Assembly (NCBI RefSeq): GCF_032854445.1
Contig: NC_088305.1
Span: 5,457,606-5,521,605 of the forward strand
Direction of reading: 5' to 3'
DNA length: 64,000 nt
Origin: Liolophura sinensis
Taxonomy: Eukaryota; Mollusca; Polyplacophora; Chitonida; Chitonidae
A program made the translations under genes and the position numbers. The notes under the pieces are model-generated. The model was not told where the DNA came from and did not search any database. It saw only the letters and a program-made list of their open reading frames with translations. This document shows, in pieces, positions 14,401 to 23,455 of the stretch. Position 1 is the first letter of the stretch; every line of letters begins with the position of its first letter.

Positions 14401-15358
14401 CCGTAGGTTACTGGTATATCTTCCCACTTCCGACCTGAGAGAACACCAGCAAGAGCTGGACTTGAACTCACAGCAAACGCATTGGATATTTCCTGAAAAA
14501 ATTGCGCCGCGCTGGCATGCTAATCACTCGGCGACAGAGGCCGCGACAATCATTTGCATGGGATGTAATACTGGATGACAATGGACTATGTCTGGAAAGT
14601 CGAGACTGGCTATGATTTATTTATTTAGTTATTTCAATGTTGTTGAAACAATTAAAGAACTTAAAAATGTTTAGCGTATAGGATGAGGGTCAGTTTTATG
14701 AATCGGATTAGCTTGTTCAGCATCCCTAAAACCATTGAGATAGTTGTGTATCCTTAGATGATGAGAGTTAATGGAATCCGGCGAGTGTGTGCTCTTCACA
14801 ATTAGAGGTAGAAAAGGTACGAAATCACAGTCTTATTAAGATAAATTTACACCCCGCTTGACGTCCACCACACTGTGTCTTACTGAACGACACACATGGT
14901 TAACATCAGCGTCGACAGACCGCCGTTAGAAGCTAAATACTTAAGTTGAAAAACCCGGGACGTCCACATTATTTACCGTGATGGGCTATTAAAGTACGAA
15001 CTATAGTAGTGAGCTTTTGGTATAGATTAAACTGCTAATTATTAGCCATATTGATTTTTGTCATTTTTATAAGTAGCCTTTTCCCTAACGACAAATCTCC
15101 TATTTTCTCCAGGTTTTGTCTGTACTGAGGCGGAAATGGCACCAACGACAGCTGATGAAAGGCCGCAGAGACACGGGCACTATGTGGACTATATCATACA
15201 CCCACTGCGAGGATAGGGCCTCCACCGCTACAACAACAACTACGGACATGCGCAGATCGTCAAGCAGTGTCGCTAGCCGCTTAGACACAAGTTATAAAGC
15301 CAATGGCGTCAAGGTATTTGGATGTCATTCTCCTTACAGTGCATGCATCGTTCTCTAA
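2284..15358 (+). CDS. Class B1 (secretin-family) neuropeptide GPCR, 3' part from TM3 to C-terminus
   Basis: Seven exons join in frame: 2284-2437, 9685-9757, 10520-10583, 11241-11327, 12249-12381, 14039-14079 and 15113-15358. They total 798 nt, or 265 residues plus stop. Visible class B hallmarks are the TM3 segment with Cys3 and NFFWMFCEGFYLHT, the TM4 GW and FP pairs, the ECL2 Cys-Trp (77-78), the TM5/ICL3 segment NIVRLLVTKLR, the TM6 segment RATLILIPLLGVQF, and the TM7/helix 8 segment FNSEV...RRKW. Wording is closest to calcitonin/DH31/PDF-type receptors as I remember them. Such receptors sit in the plasma membrane, bind peptide hormones and usually couple to Gs/cAMP. The N-terminal domain and TM1-TM2 are missing, presumably upstream of the window. 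The exon division matches the classical secretin-family layout, including a 154-nt TM3 exon and a tiny TM7 exon. Oddities are FTG where FQG is usual before TM7, and a Cys-Ile-Val-Leu end. The exact ligand class is uncertain. Confidence 0.9.
2566..2730 (-). repeat. SINE family A, truncated copy
   Basis: The body block (CGGCGGCCAGCATTATGG and CCACGACCATCCGCAGG) is present in minus orientation. The head is lost to the right and the tail is degenerate to the left. Confidence 0.7.
3820..3970 (-). repeat. SINE family A, truncated copy
   Basis: A TTTATTTATTT tail and the body block are present. The sequence stops near the GTTGCTGACAGA segment, so the tRNA-like head is absent. Confidence 0.7.
4322..4600 (+). 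repeat. SINE family A, near full-length diverged copy
   Basis: A diverged tRNA-like head is followed by the GTGGTCACTCTGAGTTCAAG region, the ACCTGCGGATGGTCG body block, TGTCGTATAAG and an ATAAATAAATA tail. Confidence 0.65.
7240..7590 (+). repeat. SINE family E copy with tRNA-like head
   Basis: The head has a box-A-like GTGGTCTAAATGG and a box-B-like GGCTCGAGTTCAAACTC. The body includes TCAGTAACTTGACC, GGTGGTTTACACTGGGCACT and TCCTCCAGCC. A second copy with the same blocks lies near 29095. It could instead be a degenerate tRNA with unrelated flank, but the shared body argues for a SINE. Confidence 0.55.
7728..8400. repeat. 48-bp minisatellite, diverged, about 9-13 units
   Basis: Units follow the pattern GACAAGTCTGACTTTAGTGAT / GATTTTACTTCAGATCTAGTT with a 48-nt spacing, clearest from 7795 to 8100 and fading towards 8400. 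The period is a multiple of three, so a 16-residue repeat rich in Ser-Asp-Phe is open on the + strand, and a second frame is open on the - strand. It sits inside the GPCR intron and has no visible splice sites, so I read it as noncoding. Confidence 0.8.
9685..9757 (+). CDS. GPCR exon: TM4 and start of ECL2
   Basis: The acceptor is TTTCTTTCCAG and the donor is AAAG|GTATGA at 9758. The exon is 73 nt, phase 1 in and phase 2 out. With the preceding G it reads Val-Phe-Pro-Val-Ile-Leu-Ala-Leu-Ile-Tyr, keeping the TM4 proline. The rest is a polar ECL2 stretch (SMSDTEINRQ). Confidence 0.88.
9903..10130 (+). repeat. Interspersed repeat family B copy with internal tandem duplication
   Basis: Family B carries the blocks GCCATAATGCTAG, GTGCAATTTG, GAGATAAACTGACAAGAG and TTTGCCAACTATCACACTG. 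Here the first ~46 nt, including GCTAGGGGGTGTGCAATTTG, occurs twice in tandem at about 9903-9990. A second copy follows at about 10250-10440. The family is probably SINE-like, but no clear tRNA head was identified. Confidence 0.6.
10250..10440 (+). repeat. Interspersed repeat family B copy
   Basis: It shares the ACCGAGATAAACTGACGAGAG and ATCACAGTGCCATCGCTGC blocks with the copy 350 bp upstream. Both sit in the intron between GPCR exons at 9757 and 10520. Confidence 0.6.
10520..10583 (+). CDS. GPCR exon: ECL2 Cys-Trp and first half of TM5
   Basis: The acceptor is TTTTGTTTTCGTTAG and the donor is GTG|GTAAGT. The exon is 64 nt, phase 2 in and phase 0 out. It gives Ser-Cys-Trp-Met-Thr-His followed by PLQWIIIAPIVISLV. 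The Cys-Trp pair is the conserved ECL2 signature, and the Pro in the hydrophobic run is the usual TM5 proline. Confidence 0.88.
11118..11205. repeat. 12-bp tandem repeat (TGTCCATCATTT)n
   Basis: About seven units of TGTCCATCATTT stand roughly 35 bp upstream of the splice acceptor at 11240. The open frames on both strands across it are repeat artefacts. Confidence 0.85.
11241..11327 (+). CDS. GPCR exon: end of TM5 and ICL3
   Basis: The acceptor is CCCTCTCTTTCAG and the donor is CAA|GTAAGT. The exon is 87 nt, phase 0 on both sides. It encodes Leu-Asn-Val-Ala-Phe-Leu-Cys then NIVRLLVTKLRALNSTDA, the class B TM5/ICL3 pattern with the Lys-Leu-Arg used in G-protein contact in relatives. Confidence 0.9.
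12249..12381 (+). CDS. GPCR exon: TM6, ECL3, start of TM7
   Basis: There are two nested acceptors, CGCAG at 12244 and GGCAG at 12248. Only the second keeps phase 0 with the upstream exon. The exon is 133 nt and the donor is ACAG|GTATAT. It encodes ATRATLILIPLLGVQFVFFP and a short ECL3 ending YIFTG. The TM6 wording closely resembles calcitonin-type receptors. Confidence 0.92.
12440..12556 (+). repeat. SINE family A, 3' fragment
   Basis: CCCGGTTTCCTCCCACGATAA, GCCGTCGTCGAATAGG, a degenerate GGCGTAAATCACCAA block and an AATAAATA tail are present, 60 bp beyond the GPCR TM6 donor. Confidence 0.7.
12557..14038. other. GPCR intron, mostly featureless
   Basis: A short fragment of repeat family B lies near 12870-12960 (AGGTAAACTGACAAGAGGCC). 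Otherwise I see no exon or repeat before the TM7 exon. Confidence 0.6.
14039..14079 (+). CDS. GPCR micro-exon: TM7
   Basis: The acceptor is a T-rich run ending CCTTTCAG and the donor is GAG|GTGAGA. The exon is only 41 nt, phase 1 in and phase 0 out. It encodes FLCGHNILFFNSE after the junction Gly. A ~42-nt TM7 exon is typical for secretin-family genes, which supports the model. The usual helix end FxNxEV is completed by the first codon of the next exon. Confidence 0.9.
14281..14550 (-). repeat. SINE family A, near full-length copy
   Basis: The (TTTAT)n tail end is at the left, then the GATTGGTGTTTTAAGCCG block, the CGGCGGCCAGCATTATGG block and the head end near GGCGACAGAGGCC at the right. 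It is intronic to the GPCR. Confidence 0.8.
15113..15358 (+). CDS. GPCR last exon: helix 8 and cytoplasmic tail
   Basis: The acceptor is CCTATTTTCTCCAG, entered in phase 0, with TAA at 15356-15358. It encodes 81 residues starting VLSVLRRKWHQRQL, typical class B helix 8. A Ser/Thr-rich tail follows (STATTTTTDMRRSSSS), suited to phosphorylation. The last four residues are Cys-Ile-Val-Leu, which fits both a CaaX prenylation box and a hydrophobic class II PDZ ligand; neither is proven. Confidence 0.9.
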   Translation, partial: VLSVLRRKWHQRQLMKGRRDTGTMWTISYTHCEDRASTATTTTTDMRRSSSSVASRLDTSYKANGVKVFGCHSPYSACIVL

Positions 15359-15492
15359 CGCTCGCTTTGTACCACTGGCACCAGTAGACGTGGAAGACAG
15401 GTGTCATCTTTCGATCGTCGAACGACACATGTGGGTTTGTTTGGGCTTAGCCTCCCAAATTATCTCCACGCGCGTGATTGTATAACATCATC

Positions 15493-15498
15493 AATAAA
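15493..15498 (+). promoter_or_regulatory. Candidate polyadenylation signal of the GPCR gene
   Basis: AATAAA lies 135 nt after the stop codon. Further A-rich candidates follow near 15550. Confidence 0.55.
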
Positions 15499-15571
15499 AA
15501 TGTACTAGCTGTTCACTAGAATGAAGATACATATTTGTAAAGTGCATAAAAATAAAATTAAAACGTACAGC

Positions 15572-15685
15572 ATAGAGAGGAAAGCAGCGACAATAGCGGG
15601 ACGATGGTGTAATAGTTGGCAAATGGTCACAACCAACCGGTAAGGCATTGTACAATATTTCCCTGTGGTGCTATTTGTGTAAAGT
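15572..15685 (-). repeat. Interspersed repeat family B fragment
   Basis: On the minus strand it shares TTTGCCAACTAT and the CAGCGAC/TGTCGCTGC block with other family B copies. Confidence 0.55.
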
Positions 15686-18199
15686 AAGCATTAAGATCGG
15701 CGCATGTGCTTTGAGGAGACTGCTTGGATGTTTATGAGTTTAATCATGTTTTATATCATTCTTGATACTGTTAAATGTTTGTCTATGATATCTTATATGG
15801 AATCATCTACAATACGTAATTTACAAGTAGTGTAACTCCCAAAAGCAAATATTTCATTCTGACTCATTGTCTTGGTACTTTGTTTTGCCCTCATTTGAAA
15901 TATTCAAATATTGGATCACAGTGTATCTGAATTATTGAATACTGTCACAATGCAGTCGTTGTTTTAAGAATTCGCAGTGCATGTGAATTTCGTAATACAT
16001 GTCTGGCTACACGTTGTATATGTGATTTTCACAGTGATTTCGGGCTTTAGCCAAATTAACAAAAAATTAATATATTAATTCATTAATATATCTATTAAAT
16101 CAACAAACTTTGACCGCTGATTTCTTCTCGCAGTAGAACAATTTCATCACAGGATCCGGCTTCAAATATTTTGTTGTGCAAAGACTTAAATGGTTTTGTT
16201 AAACAGTCCCTAATGCAGTCCAATTATGGACATTGCTGTCAAATACATGCCCATTATTGTTAGGGCAAATCACGCTGGTGCATGGTTTCTGCTCAGCTGG
16301 TCGTCGGATGGAATTCCACCATTAATATTTATTTATTTATTTGCTTGTTGTCTGACATCGTGCTAAAGACTTTTTCACTTGTATGAAAAGGGTTAATATC
16401 CCGGGTGGCGGAGACTTGAATGCTTGGAGCGAACCAGTGACCTTTAGCAGGTATCTGTCTGCATTACGAAGAGTTAATTATTAAGAGCTCGGGAAATGCT
16501 TAACTTTTTCAACACGGCTCTGCACAACATGGTTTTTCAGACAGTCCAAACGGTATAGGAATAAAAAAATTAAAATAATAAACAACATATAGTCATACCG
16601 GAATTGAAATAAGAAAATGTATTTAATTAACAATGATTGTGACAAGTTGCATGGTGTGGTGTTAAAACTCGATATTACATTACGACCTTCCTGCTTGATA
16701 TTAAGGCAAAGGCGGTAAAGGCCTAATTCGTCAAACCTCCTTATTTCGTACTTGAATAAGGTCTTACGCTTCAGGAAAGAAAAAGTACTTGATCGGTTTG
16801 AGTCATAATTACGGCATACTGACCGCAGACGGTCTGACTGTGGTGTTTTTGGAATAGCACATCCCCATTGCACTGACGCCCAAAAGAAACCTCGCCGAAC
16901 CAGCACAAATTTTGTCAAGCAGGTGCCAATTATAGCATGTGGGCGCCGATCTAAGTCTGGTGTGTGACCCTTCCAGGGATAAAGGTTGAACGGCTTTACA
17001 CCACAGACTGAATTGGTTATTTGTTATTTTATGGCTTCCTTGAGGCCACAGTAAAGTTTCTCACCAATTCTACAAGCCGGGCAGTAATTCAGACAGTGCG
17101 ATGATCGCAGGAGAAAATCAAATGAATAAACAAGTGCTATGCCGCAGGACAAGTCTGCGACGACGTAACTCGAAACTGCCGGGTAATTTATAGACTTACT
17201 GTCTTCCTCTCCACTGATTCGTCCACACAAAGCTTCACTTCATTGACAACGTGTCTAATCATCGATCCCCTAAATTTTTCCTCATAAAGCCCAATATTAA
17301 CATATCAGTATTGTGCCAAGCCGAAAGCTACTGTGATAGTTAATGCAGCCCTAAAGCAACACTACTTATTAAGATTCGTTTCTGTTTTTATTTCCCGCTA
17401 TATCATTTCAACGAAGCGCAGTCTCCAATGTTTAGGCTGCGATTTGACATTATTCTTAAATTATGTGCTATATGTTTTTTTTTTGAGTATTTTTCTTTGT
17501 TTTTTTCAGAACTCAGAGACGAGGCACATGTTATCAGAAGTGGACGGCGAATGACCAGACAAAACAAGCACAAATACGGTGTATAAATGTTTGTGTTCCC
17601 AATGTGACGTCATCTCATTGTAACCAGGTGTGGTTGGGAGAGATCGATCGGTAGACCCGTGCAGTCTGAATTCCGGTTCCGTTAGCTCACATTCCGTTAT
17701 GCGCATGTCTTCAATGTGTAACGATAAAACAGCCAAGGTTTGGCAGGCATTCACTGATTATTTCACCAGTGTTTCATGAACAACAAAAGTGTCGTACATT
17801 GCAGATGACCCACTGATAGAGACTACGTTATTAGGAAGGTGGACAAAAGCTGACCTAGGGGTATGACGTCAGTTGTCTCGTTTTAAAAATATCCAAACTA
17901 TCCAGGATGTTGTGAAATAGCATACTAAGCATTTTTCACAGACTGTCAAACTTTTTGTGGAGCTGTGATGCCAGGAGATATAAGAGGTACTTGTATTTTG
18001 TGAAGGGCCGTCACTACAGCCATACGAAAGTAGTGCTAATATACACCGTAAGAACTTTCTCTCCTCATGTACCTTAAAACATTTGCTGGTATAAAAATGT
18101 AAATCTTGGATCTGAAATAAAGATTATTTATGGCAAAACTTGAGCATTCGAATTTATTCCCACGCACTAGCCGCTGTACTGGTCATTGAACTGGCCGCT
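15686..18199. other. Intergenic stretch without recognised gene
   Basis: A short SINE-like fragment with a TTTATTTATTTATTT tail lies near 16325-16415. The 145-codon minus frame 16481-16918 has no motif I recognise and low-complexity hydrophobic runs. Nothing else is supported. Confidence 0.45.
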
Positions 18200-18258
18200 G
18201 TCCTATAGGTCAAATATTGTTGAGTACGGCGTAAAACGCCAATCTAATAAATAAATAT
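18200..18258 (+). repeat. SINE family A, 3' end fragment
   Basis: A TTGAGTACGGCGTAAAACG block is followed by AATAAATA. It covers the last ~60 nt of the family only. Confidence 0.65.
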
Positions 18259-18572
18259 GTACTGACCACTGGTAAAAGGCCGACACCTCTGTTAGGTTGG
18301 TCAATTGTTCAATTGTATAATTACTATATTAATTAATTAGTTGCTTTTTTAACGCATTATTTTGTCGAAGGAAAGCGTAATTACTAATTAATGGGGAACA
18401 CAACAGACATGGATGGAGATAGCAAATGTATTGTGGCTATTTATTTCTGTGTCTGCTCCTGATCAGAAATATCTACGGTTGTATTATCTGTTGTCTTTTC
18501 CTTAGATTAAGATATAAAGACAAGCTTTAGGAATTACCCACATTTACCTGAATAGTATAAGCTGTCCAAGGC

Positions 18573-18617
18573 TTGAGAAGGGTATATCGGATTTAAATCC
18601 CCATATACCCTTCTCAA
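18573..18617. repeat. Near-perfect 45-nt palindrome
   Basis: A 15-nt arm TTGAGAAGGGTATAT (18573-18587) is perfectly complementary to ATATACCCTTCTCAA (18603-18617). The spacer contains a second palindrome, GGATTTAAATCC. Together they form an almost uninterrupted ~21-bp stem with a one- or two-nucleotide bulge. Confidence 0.9.
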
Positions 18618-18731
18618 CTCGCGGATAACAATTTTGTCCCTACAATATTTATTTTTAAAAATTTAAAAAGCCCTTCTTGCGTATATGTAAATCTCAGCTA
18701 GGAAAAACCGACAGCGCTGCTGTGATGGCGT

Positions 18732-18811
18732 TACGTCACAATGACGCGCCATGGAAGACAGCGTCACAAAGAAACATGACGTCAGCTGCGAAGGGTTTAA
18801 AATATATATAC
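18732..18811 (+). promoter_or_regulatory. CRE-like cluster followed by a TATA-like box
   Basis: Within 80 nt there are CGTCA/TGACG half-sites near 18734, 18742 and 18762, and a full TGACGTCA at 18777-18784. A TTTAAAATATATATA run follows at 18797-18811. This looks like a cAMP-responsive core promoter, but no convincing coding exon follows at once; the 89-codon frame at 18813 is unrecognised. Confidence 0.35.
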
Positions 18812-18924
18812 CATGTGTAAGCGTAATCTGCAGCTCTGCCAAGTGCATGTCAACATTTTAACCCATCTGATCAACCAATGCCAATGGAGAATCACGAATG
18901 ATGTAGTCACAATGATGGATCAGA

Positions 18925-19000
18925 AGATTACAGTGCTGGCTCGCTGTAACTATCAGGTCATAACCACAGAGATCGGTGGTTCGAATCTACATAATGCTAC
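18925..19000 (+). other. Degenerate tRNA-like sequence
   Basis: TGGCTCGCTGTAAC resembles box A, GGTCATAACC looks like a CAT anticodon loop, and GGTGGTTCGAATCTAC resembles box B with a short T stem. The anticodon stem does not pair well, so this is probably a SINE head or tRNA relic rather than a working tRNA-Met. Confidence 0.3.
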
Positions 19001-20271
19001 TGCTGCTGCGCTTTTTTTTGTCATAAGGCTTGTAAGGTACGTAGCCCTGTTTTACTCTAGGACCTTCAGTTTCCGCCAGTGAAAATCCCCATCGACGTTA
19101 TATAGGTGGAAATTTCTTGATTACGACGTGAAACACAAATCACATCAGTAACTTAAAAATCAGACAGCAACTAAAAAGAAACCGTAAAAGAAGAATTTTT
19201 GGATTTGGAAAGAAAAGATAAATGTCAATGAAAAGGTACACACTACTAATGTTCTTGACTACTATAACAACAACAACAACAAAACTACCACGGTGTATAT
19301 AACAATGACACTTTGGTTCACTGAAGAAATAGATGCTTAAAATTAAAACGCGTGATAAATATCTCTTTGCAACAGATAATAAACGTGATTTAATGTTTAA
19401 TTGTAATTATTACACTAATTAGAGCCTATTTACGGCTTTAGGCCACTAATACAACTGTTTAGCACATACATCGATTTTTTCTGCGTTGGTAATGCGTAGT
19501 ACATTCGGTGTTTTGCGTGACAAACTATCGTAACAAAATGTTTATTAACCAAGACCAAATCTATGTAAATGAGGGAAATTCCCTGTGCGATTGTCTTTCT
19601 AGGGGTTTATAATGAAACATAGTACATGTACGGGTATGTTTTGTTGAATATTTGCTTTCTCGTTCTCCGTCATCGTTTAGAAAAGAGCCATATTACCAAT
19701 ATACTATATTTTAATATGTTCACTGAAGTTAATCTTAACAGAACGCTCGAGCAGAAAGACTCATTTTAACAGTCTCCCATTGGCAGTTAATAAAGAGCGC
19801 CATCTGTGACCGTGACTGGATATAGCGGGTACCTGATGCGTCTCGTCACGTGATTGTTAATATAAAGCAGATCTAAACCTCCGAGGGCTGACTCGGAATC
19901 TCTTCTCTATGGCGACTATAAATACCCCCACTAACCTTCAGGCACCAGACCTTGCACTACACGACCTGCCAACAACATTTTACGGGTAAAATTAGCATTA
20001 TCTCACATTCAGGACTGACCAGATCAAAGCCTAATTCCTAAGTCCAATTGAAAACTCGGCTATGTGAGGACGTAGAAGGTCCAGAAGGGAAATCTCTTCC
20101 TTCCCTTGTACTAAAGGACCTGGTATGATGAAGTGGGGAATCGGCCCTAGTGCGAGAAACAGTGTGTCCCAAAACCGAAACTGACTATAGCTCTCAATGA
20201 CAGCCGTAGACACCTTCGTAAGGACACTTCTTTTTTCAGATCTGTATTACTCCCCTTATACGGTTATGTGA
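19001..20271. other. Intergenic stretch, no gene recognised
   Basis: A short (CAA)n run lies near 19266. TATAAAG near 19861 and TATAAATA near 19917 stand after a TCACGTGA site near 19847. The 60-codon minus frame 20031-20213 reads rather protein-like but matches nothing I know. Confidence 0.35.
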
Positions 20272-20522
20272 GATTTATTTATTTATTTGATTGGTGTTTT
20301 ACGCCGTACTGAAGAATATTTCACTCATACGACCAGCATTATGGTGGGTGGAAGCCGGGCAGAGCCCCGGGGAAACCCACGACCATCCGCAGGTTGTTGC
20401 CAGACCTTCCCACTTACAGCCGGAGAGGAAGCCAGCATAAGCTGGCCTTGAACTCACAGCGACCGCATTGGCGAGAGGCTCCTGGGTCATTACGCTGCGC
20501 TAGCGCGCTAACCGAGGCCCCA
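20272..20522 (-). repeat. SINE family A, full-length copy
   Basis: A well preserved copy, with tail TTTATTTATTTGATTGGTG at the left. The right end carries the tRNA-like head complement, including CTCCTGGGTCATTACGC and CTAGCGCGCTAACCGAGGCC. Confidence 0.85.
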
Positions 20523-21436
20523 CGGTTATGTGAGAAGTGTGAGACTTGTAAGCCCCAGGCAAGCATGCATTGAAGCGAGTTTGTATCAGTGTTAGCAATA
20601 CATCAGGAATGGAACCGAAAAATGGTAGCCTACTCTATTCACATTGAAATTATTGGTATTAGACAATGAAGTGTGGGGAAAATCACTGAGCCACAAATGT
20701 GATGAAACATACCTGAGCACGCTGTTAAACACCAAACAAAATGAATGAATGAATGATTATGGCTTAACGCCACATCGCCAAACAAAATAAGTGAATCTAT
20801 AAGTTTCAAGTTTCATATTCAAGAACATGTAAGTTTCAGCCTTGTAATTTGGCTAAATATAACACAAAACACGACAAGTTAATGATAGACAACGACATGT
20901 GCTTTCAAGCAGAATTCCAGTATGATTTTGGTATGAATGTCCCATGTTAGCATGCCGTCAGAATTATCCATGTTGATTCGTAATAACACTTATTTAATTT
21001 AAATTGGCCTACCCATGTATCCAGTAACACAAAAGTATCTTTCCAAAGACAAAAAAAAAGAACTCTTTATCAATATATTACCTATTATGAAGAGTAATTT
21101 CGTTAGTTAACTGTATCTTGTAGGATACCGTGCAGAAATACGGATATTCAACTTCCCACTATATGGCAAAAGTGATAACATTATAAAGTTTATGTTTTAC
21201 ATATGAGGACAAACGTTAATCACAACAAAACTTTCACAACATGCACAAATACATATGCGAATGTTTGAGTAAAAATATGTCATTGACTAACAACGATTTT
21301 CATAGAGTAAATTAAATATCCAAATTAAATACCCAGTACCCCGTTGAACTAAACAAATTTTGGTGGCCTATTACTACGCATCATCTCTTCTATGGTCATA
21401 TAACTTGTATGGATGTTTTGATCAAGTTTTATAATC

Positions 21437-21622
21437 CGGATTAGCCCCGCCCGAGCCATTATACTGATACGGGTCAACCAGCCGTTGTACTATCCCCTTC
21501 ATGCTGAACGCAAAGCGATGAAGTTACAACTTCTTCTTTTAAGGTCTTAGGTGTGACCTGATTGACCCTAGATCTACACCTCCCGAAGCCACGCTCTACT
21601 ATCTGTGTTATTGGGGCCGGTT
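21437..21622 (-). repeat. SINE family C, 5' half
   Basis: Family C has a tRNA-like head (GATAGCACAGTTGG box A and a CCGCTTCGGGAGCGG anticodon arm with CGG in anticodon position) and a body ending in a GGGGTTTAACGTCG block. This copy holds the head and middle in minus orientation, ending TTATTGGGGCCGG. Confidence 0.65.
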
Positions 21623-22601
21623 TGATGAATGGAACAACCATGTCCAAATTTACACAGTAAGCACTAATGTTATCGTTGAATTGATCGCTTTTTCTCCAAG
21701 ATATTCAAAAATCTGCAATATGAAATCAAGTGAATCAAGTAGTACAACACAAAAATCAAATATGCAGAATGCGTGAGAGAAAAAAAGAAGTCAGTTAATC
21801 ATATACATGTTTCTAAAATATTCCCGAAATGCAGGAACAAGTAAATACGTGCCCCGTTGGATTCGGTAAAAGCTACCGATCCTTGGAATATTCGGATGTG
21901 CAAATTCAGAGCGTTTTTTACTTCGGTTTTTTTTTTTCACACAAGAAACCCTATAGATGATGGTTTAATTCACCATTAACCGACAAGAACCCGTCTCACT
22001 GACAGCCACATATTTAAGGCCTAATAGCCACCACTGCAGAAGTTTTTACGTTCGACAATTTCTAGGAATTGCACTAACAGCGAATCTAACTCATCTCTAA
22101 CGATTATATTTGTAGTCCTACCTAGGTCATTGCTATTTTTTTCGTATCTTCCTGCTCCTTTCGTCTGCGGTCACGTCTGACTTCTGGCGTGATGTATTGG
22201 ACTATCACAATGGCTCGTTGGCAATGATCTGCTAGGGATTTCTAAAAAAAAAAACACATTTCCACGACATATTGGTTTTTGATTTCTTTTTCATTTATCA
22301 CTACCATGTCTTCAACATGTACATTTAATTTCCAACAAGCTTCACCAAAATCTGGTCTTCATTATTCATAGATGGGCTTATCACTTAGGGCATTATCAGC
22401 TGATTGTAGATAATAGACATCTTCAGAGAACATAGCGACTACACGTCTATACACTTCTCATGTCCTCTATTACTTCTGCTCTGTGTTCCTTATGACAACG
22501 CTACACTTTAGTCAGCGTAGATTTATAAGCAAATCTTTTCAGAGCAATGCCACAACACGTTTAATCCCCTTATTCACTTTTTAGTCAACTTCGTAGAATG
22601 A

Positions 22602-22708
22602 ATTATTGGTATATTTTTAATTTTTTAATACACAGTATTTATACATTTTGCACATTATTGGTATATTTTTAATGGTTTAACACACAGTACTCATACCTTT
22701 TGCATTTA
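22602..22708. repeat. 51-bp tandem duplication
   Basis: ATTATTGGTATATTTTTAAT begins at 22602 and again at 22653. The rest of each unit (ACACAGTA, CATTTTGCA) also matches. Confidence 0.75.
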
Positions 22709-23214
22709 TACAAAATCGGTCATATTGTTACATCGGGCAGAGAAAAATCGATGTGCCCAGATAATACATCCGCCTTTCGTCAGGTACCTGACAACCCCCT
22801 AGAGTTAACGACGTCGTAGAATTAGTGAAGGCCAGATTCGAGCCTGGGATCTCATTGGTCAGATCCAAAACTGTTGCAAGGGGGATTAGGCTTTAGTAGA
22901 TTAAACCCGCGAGGTCTGTATGGATAATTGGACAGTATGGCAGACACTGGACACTACAGTTTTAGTTCATTCACGGATGAACTGCATTTAAACAGATAAC
23001 ACCCTGAATAAGGCCAAAACTTCAGACAATTCTAAATGATTACAAAAGTTGGAGTCGTATTAGCAAACTCAAACGTCAATTTCCAGATTTTAATTAGAAC
23101 GTTCGTTATGGTAGGATTCTGTTTGAGCATTTCTCTGCTCACAAATCTTCCTGCCAAGTCAAGCGTGGACATTTGATTGCAAAGCTTACGCCCGGATTAA
23201 TTTTACTCTGGATT

Positions 23215-23455
23215 TATATATTTATTTATTTATCTGATTGGTGTTTTATGCAGTACTCAAAAATATTTCACTTATACGACGGAATTATGGTTCGAGCGGA
23301 AATCCACGACCATCCGCAGGCTGTTGACAGACCTTCCCACGTACGGCCGGAGAGGAATTGAGCATGAGCTGGGCTTGAACTCACAGCGATCGCATTGGTG
23401 GGAGACTTCTGGGTCGTTGCGCCGTGCTGGCGTGCTAAACCCCTCGGCCACGTAA
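23215..23455 (-). repeat. SINE family A, near full-length copy
   Basis: The tail is at the left, then the body with CCACGACCATCCGCAGG and the head end TGGCGTGCTAAACCCCTCGG at the right. A block around CGGCGGCCAGC is deleted. Confidence 0.8.

Larger units (their letters stand above)
20523..23214. other. Intergenic stretch with SINE remnants
   Basis: It contains a SINE C fragment at 21437-21622 and a 51-bp tandem pair at 22602-22708, both listed separately. No gene or exon chain is recognised. Confidence 0.45.

Noticed and set aside
16481-16918. 145-codon minus-strand open frame
   Set aside because: It has no recognisable domain, no splice partners and low-complexity hydrophobic runs. Chance is likely in AT-rich sequence.
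18925-19000. Possible functional tRNA-Met (CAT)
   Set aside because: The acceptor and anticodon stems do not pair, so it is kept only as a degenerate tRNA-like feature.
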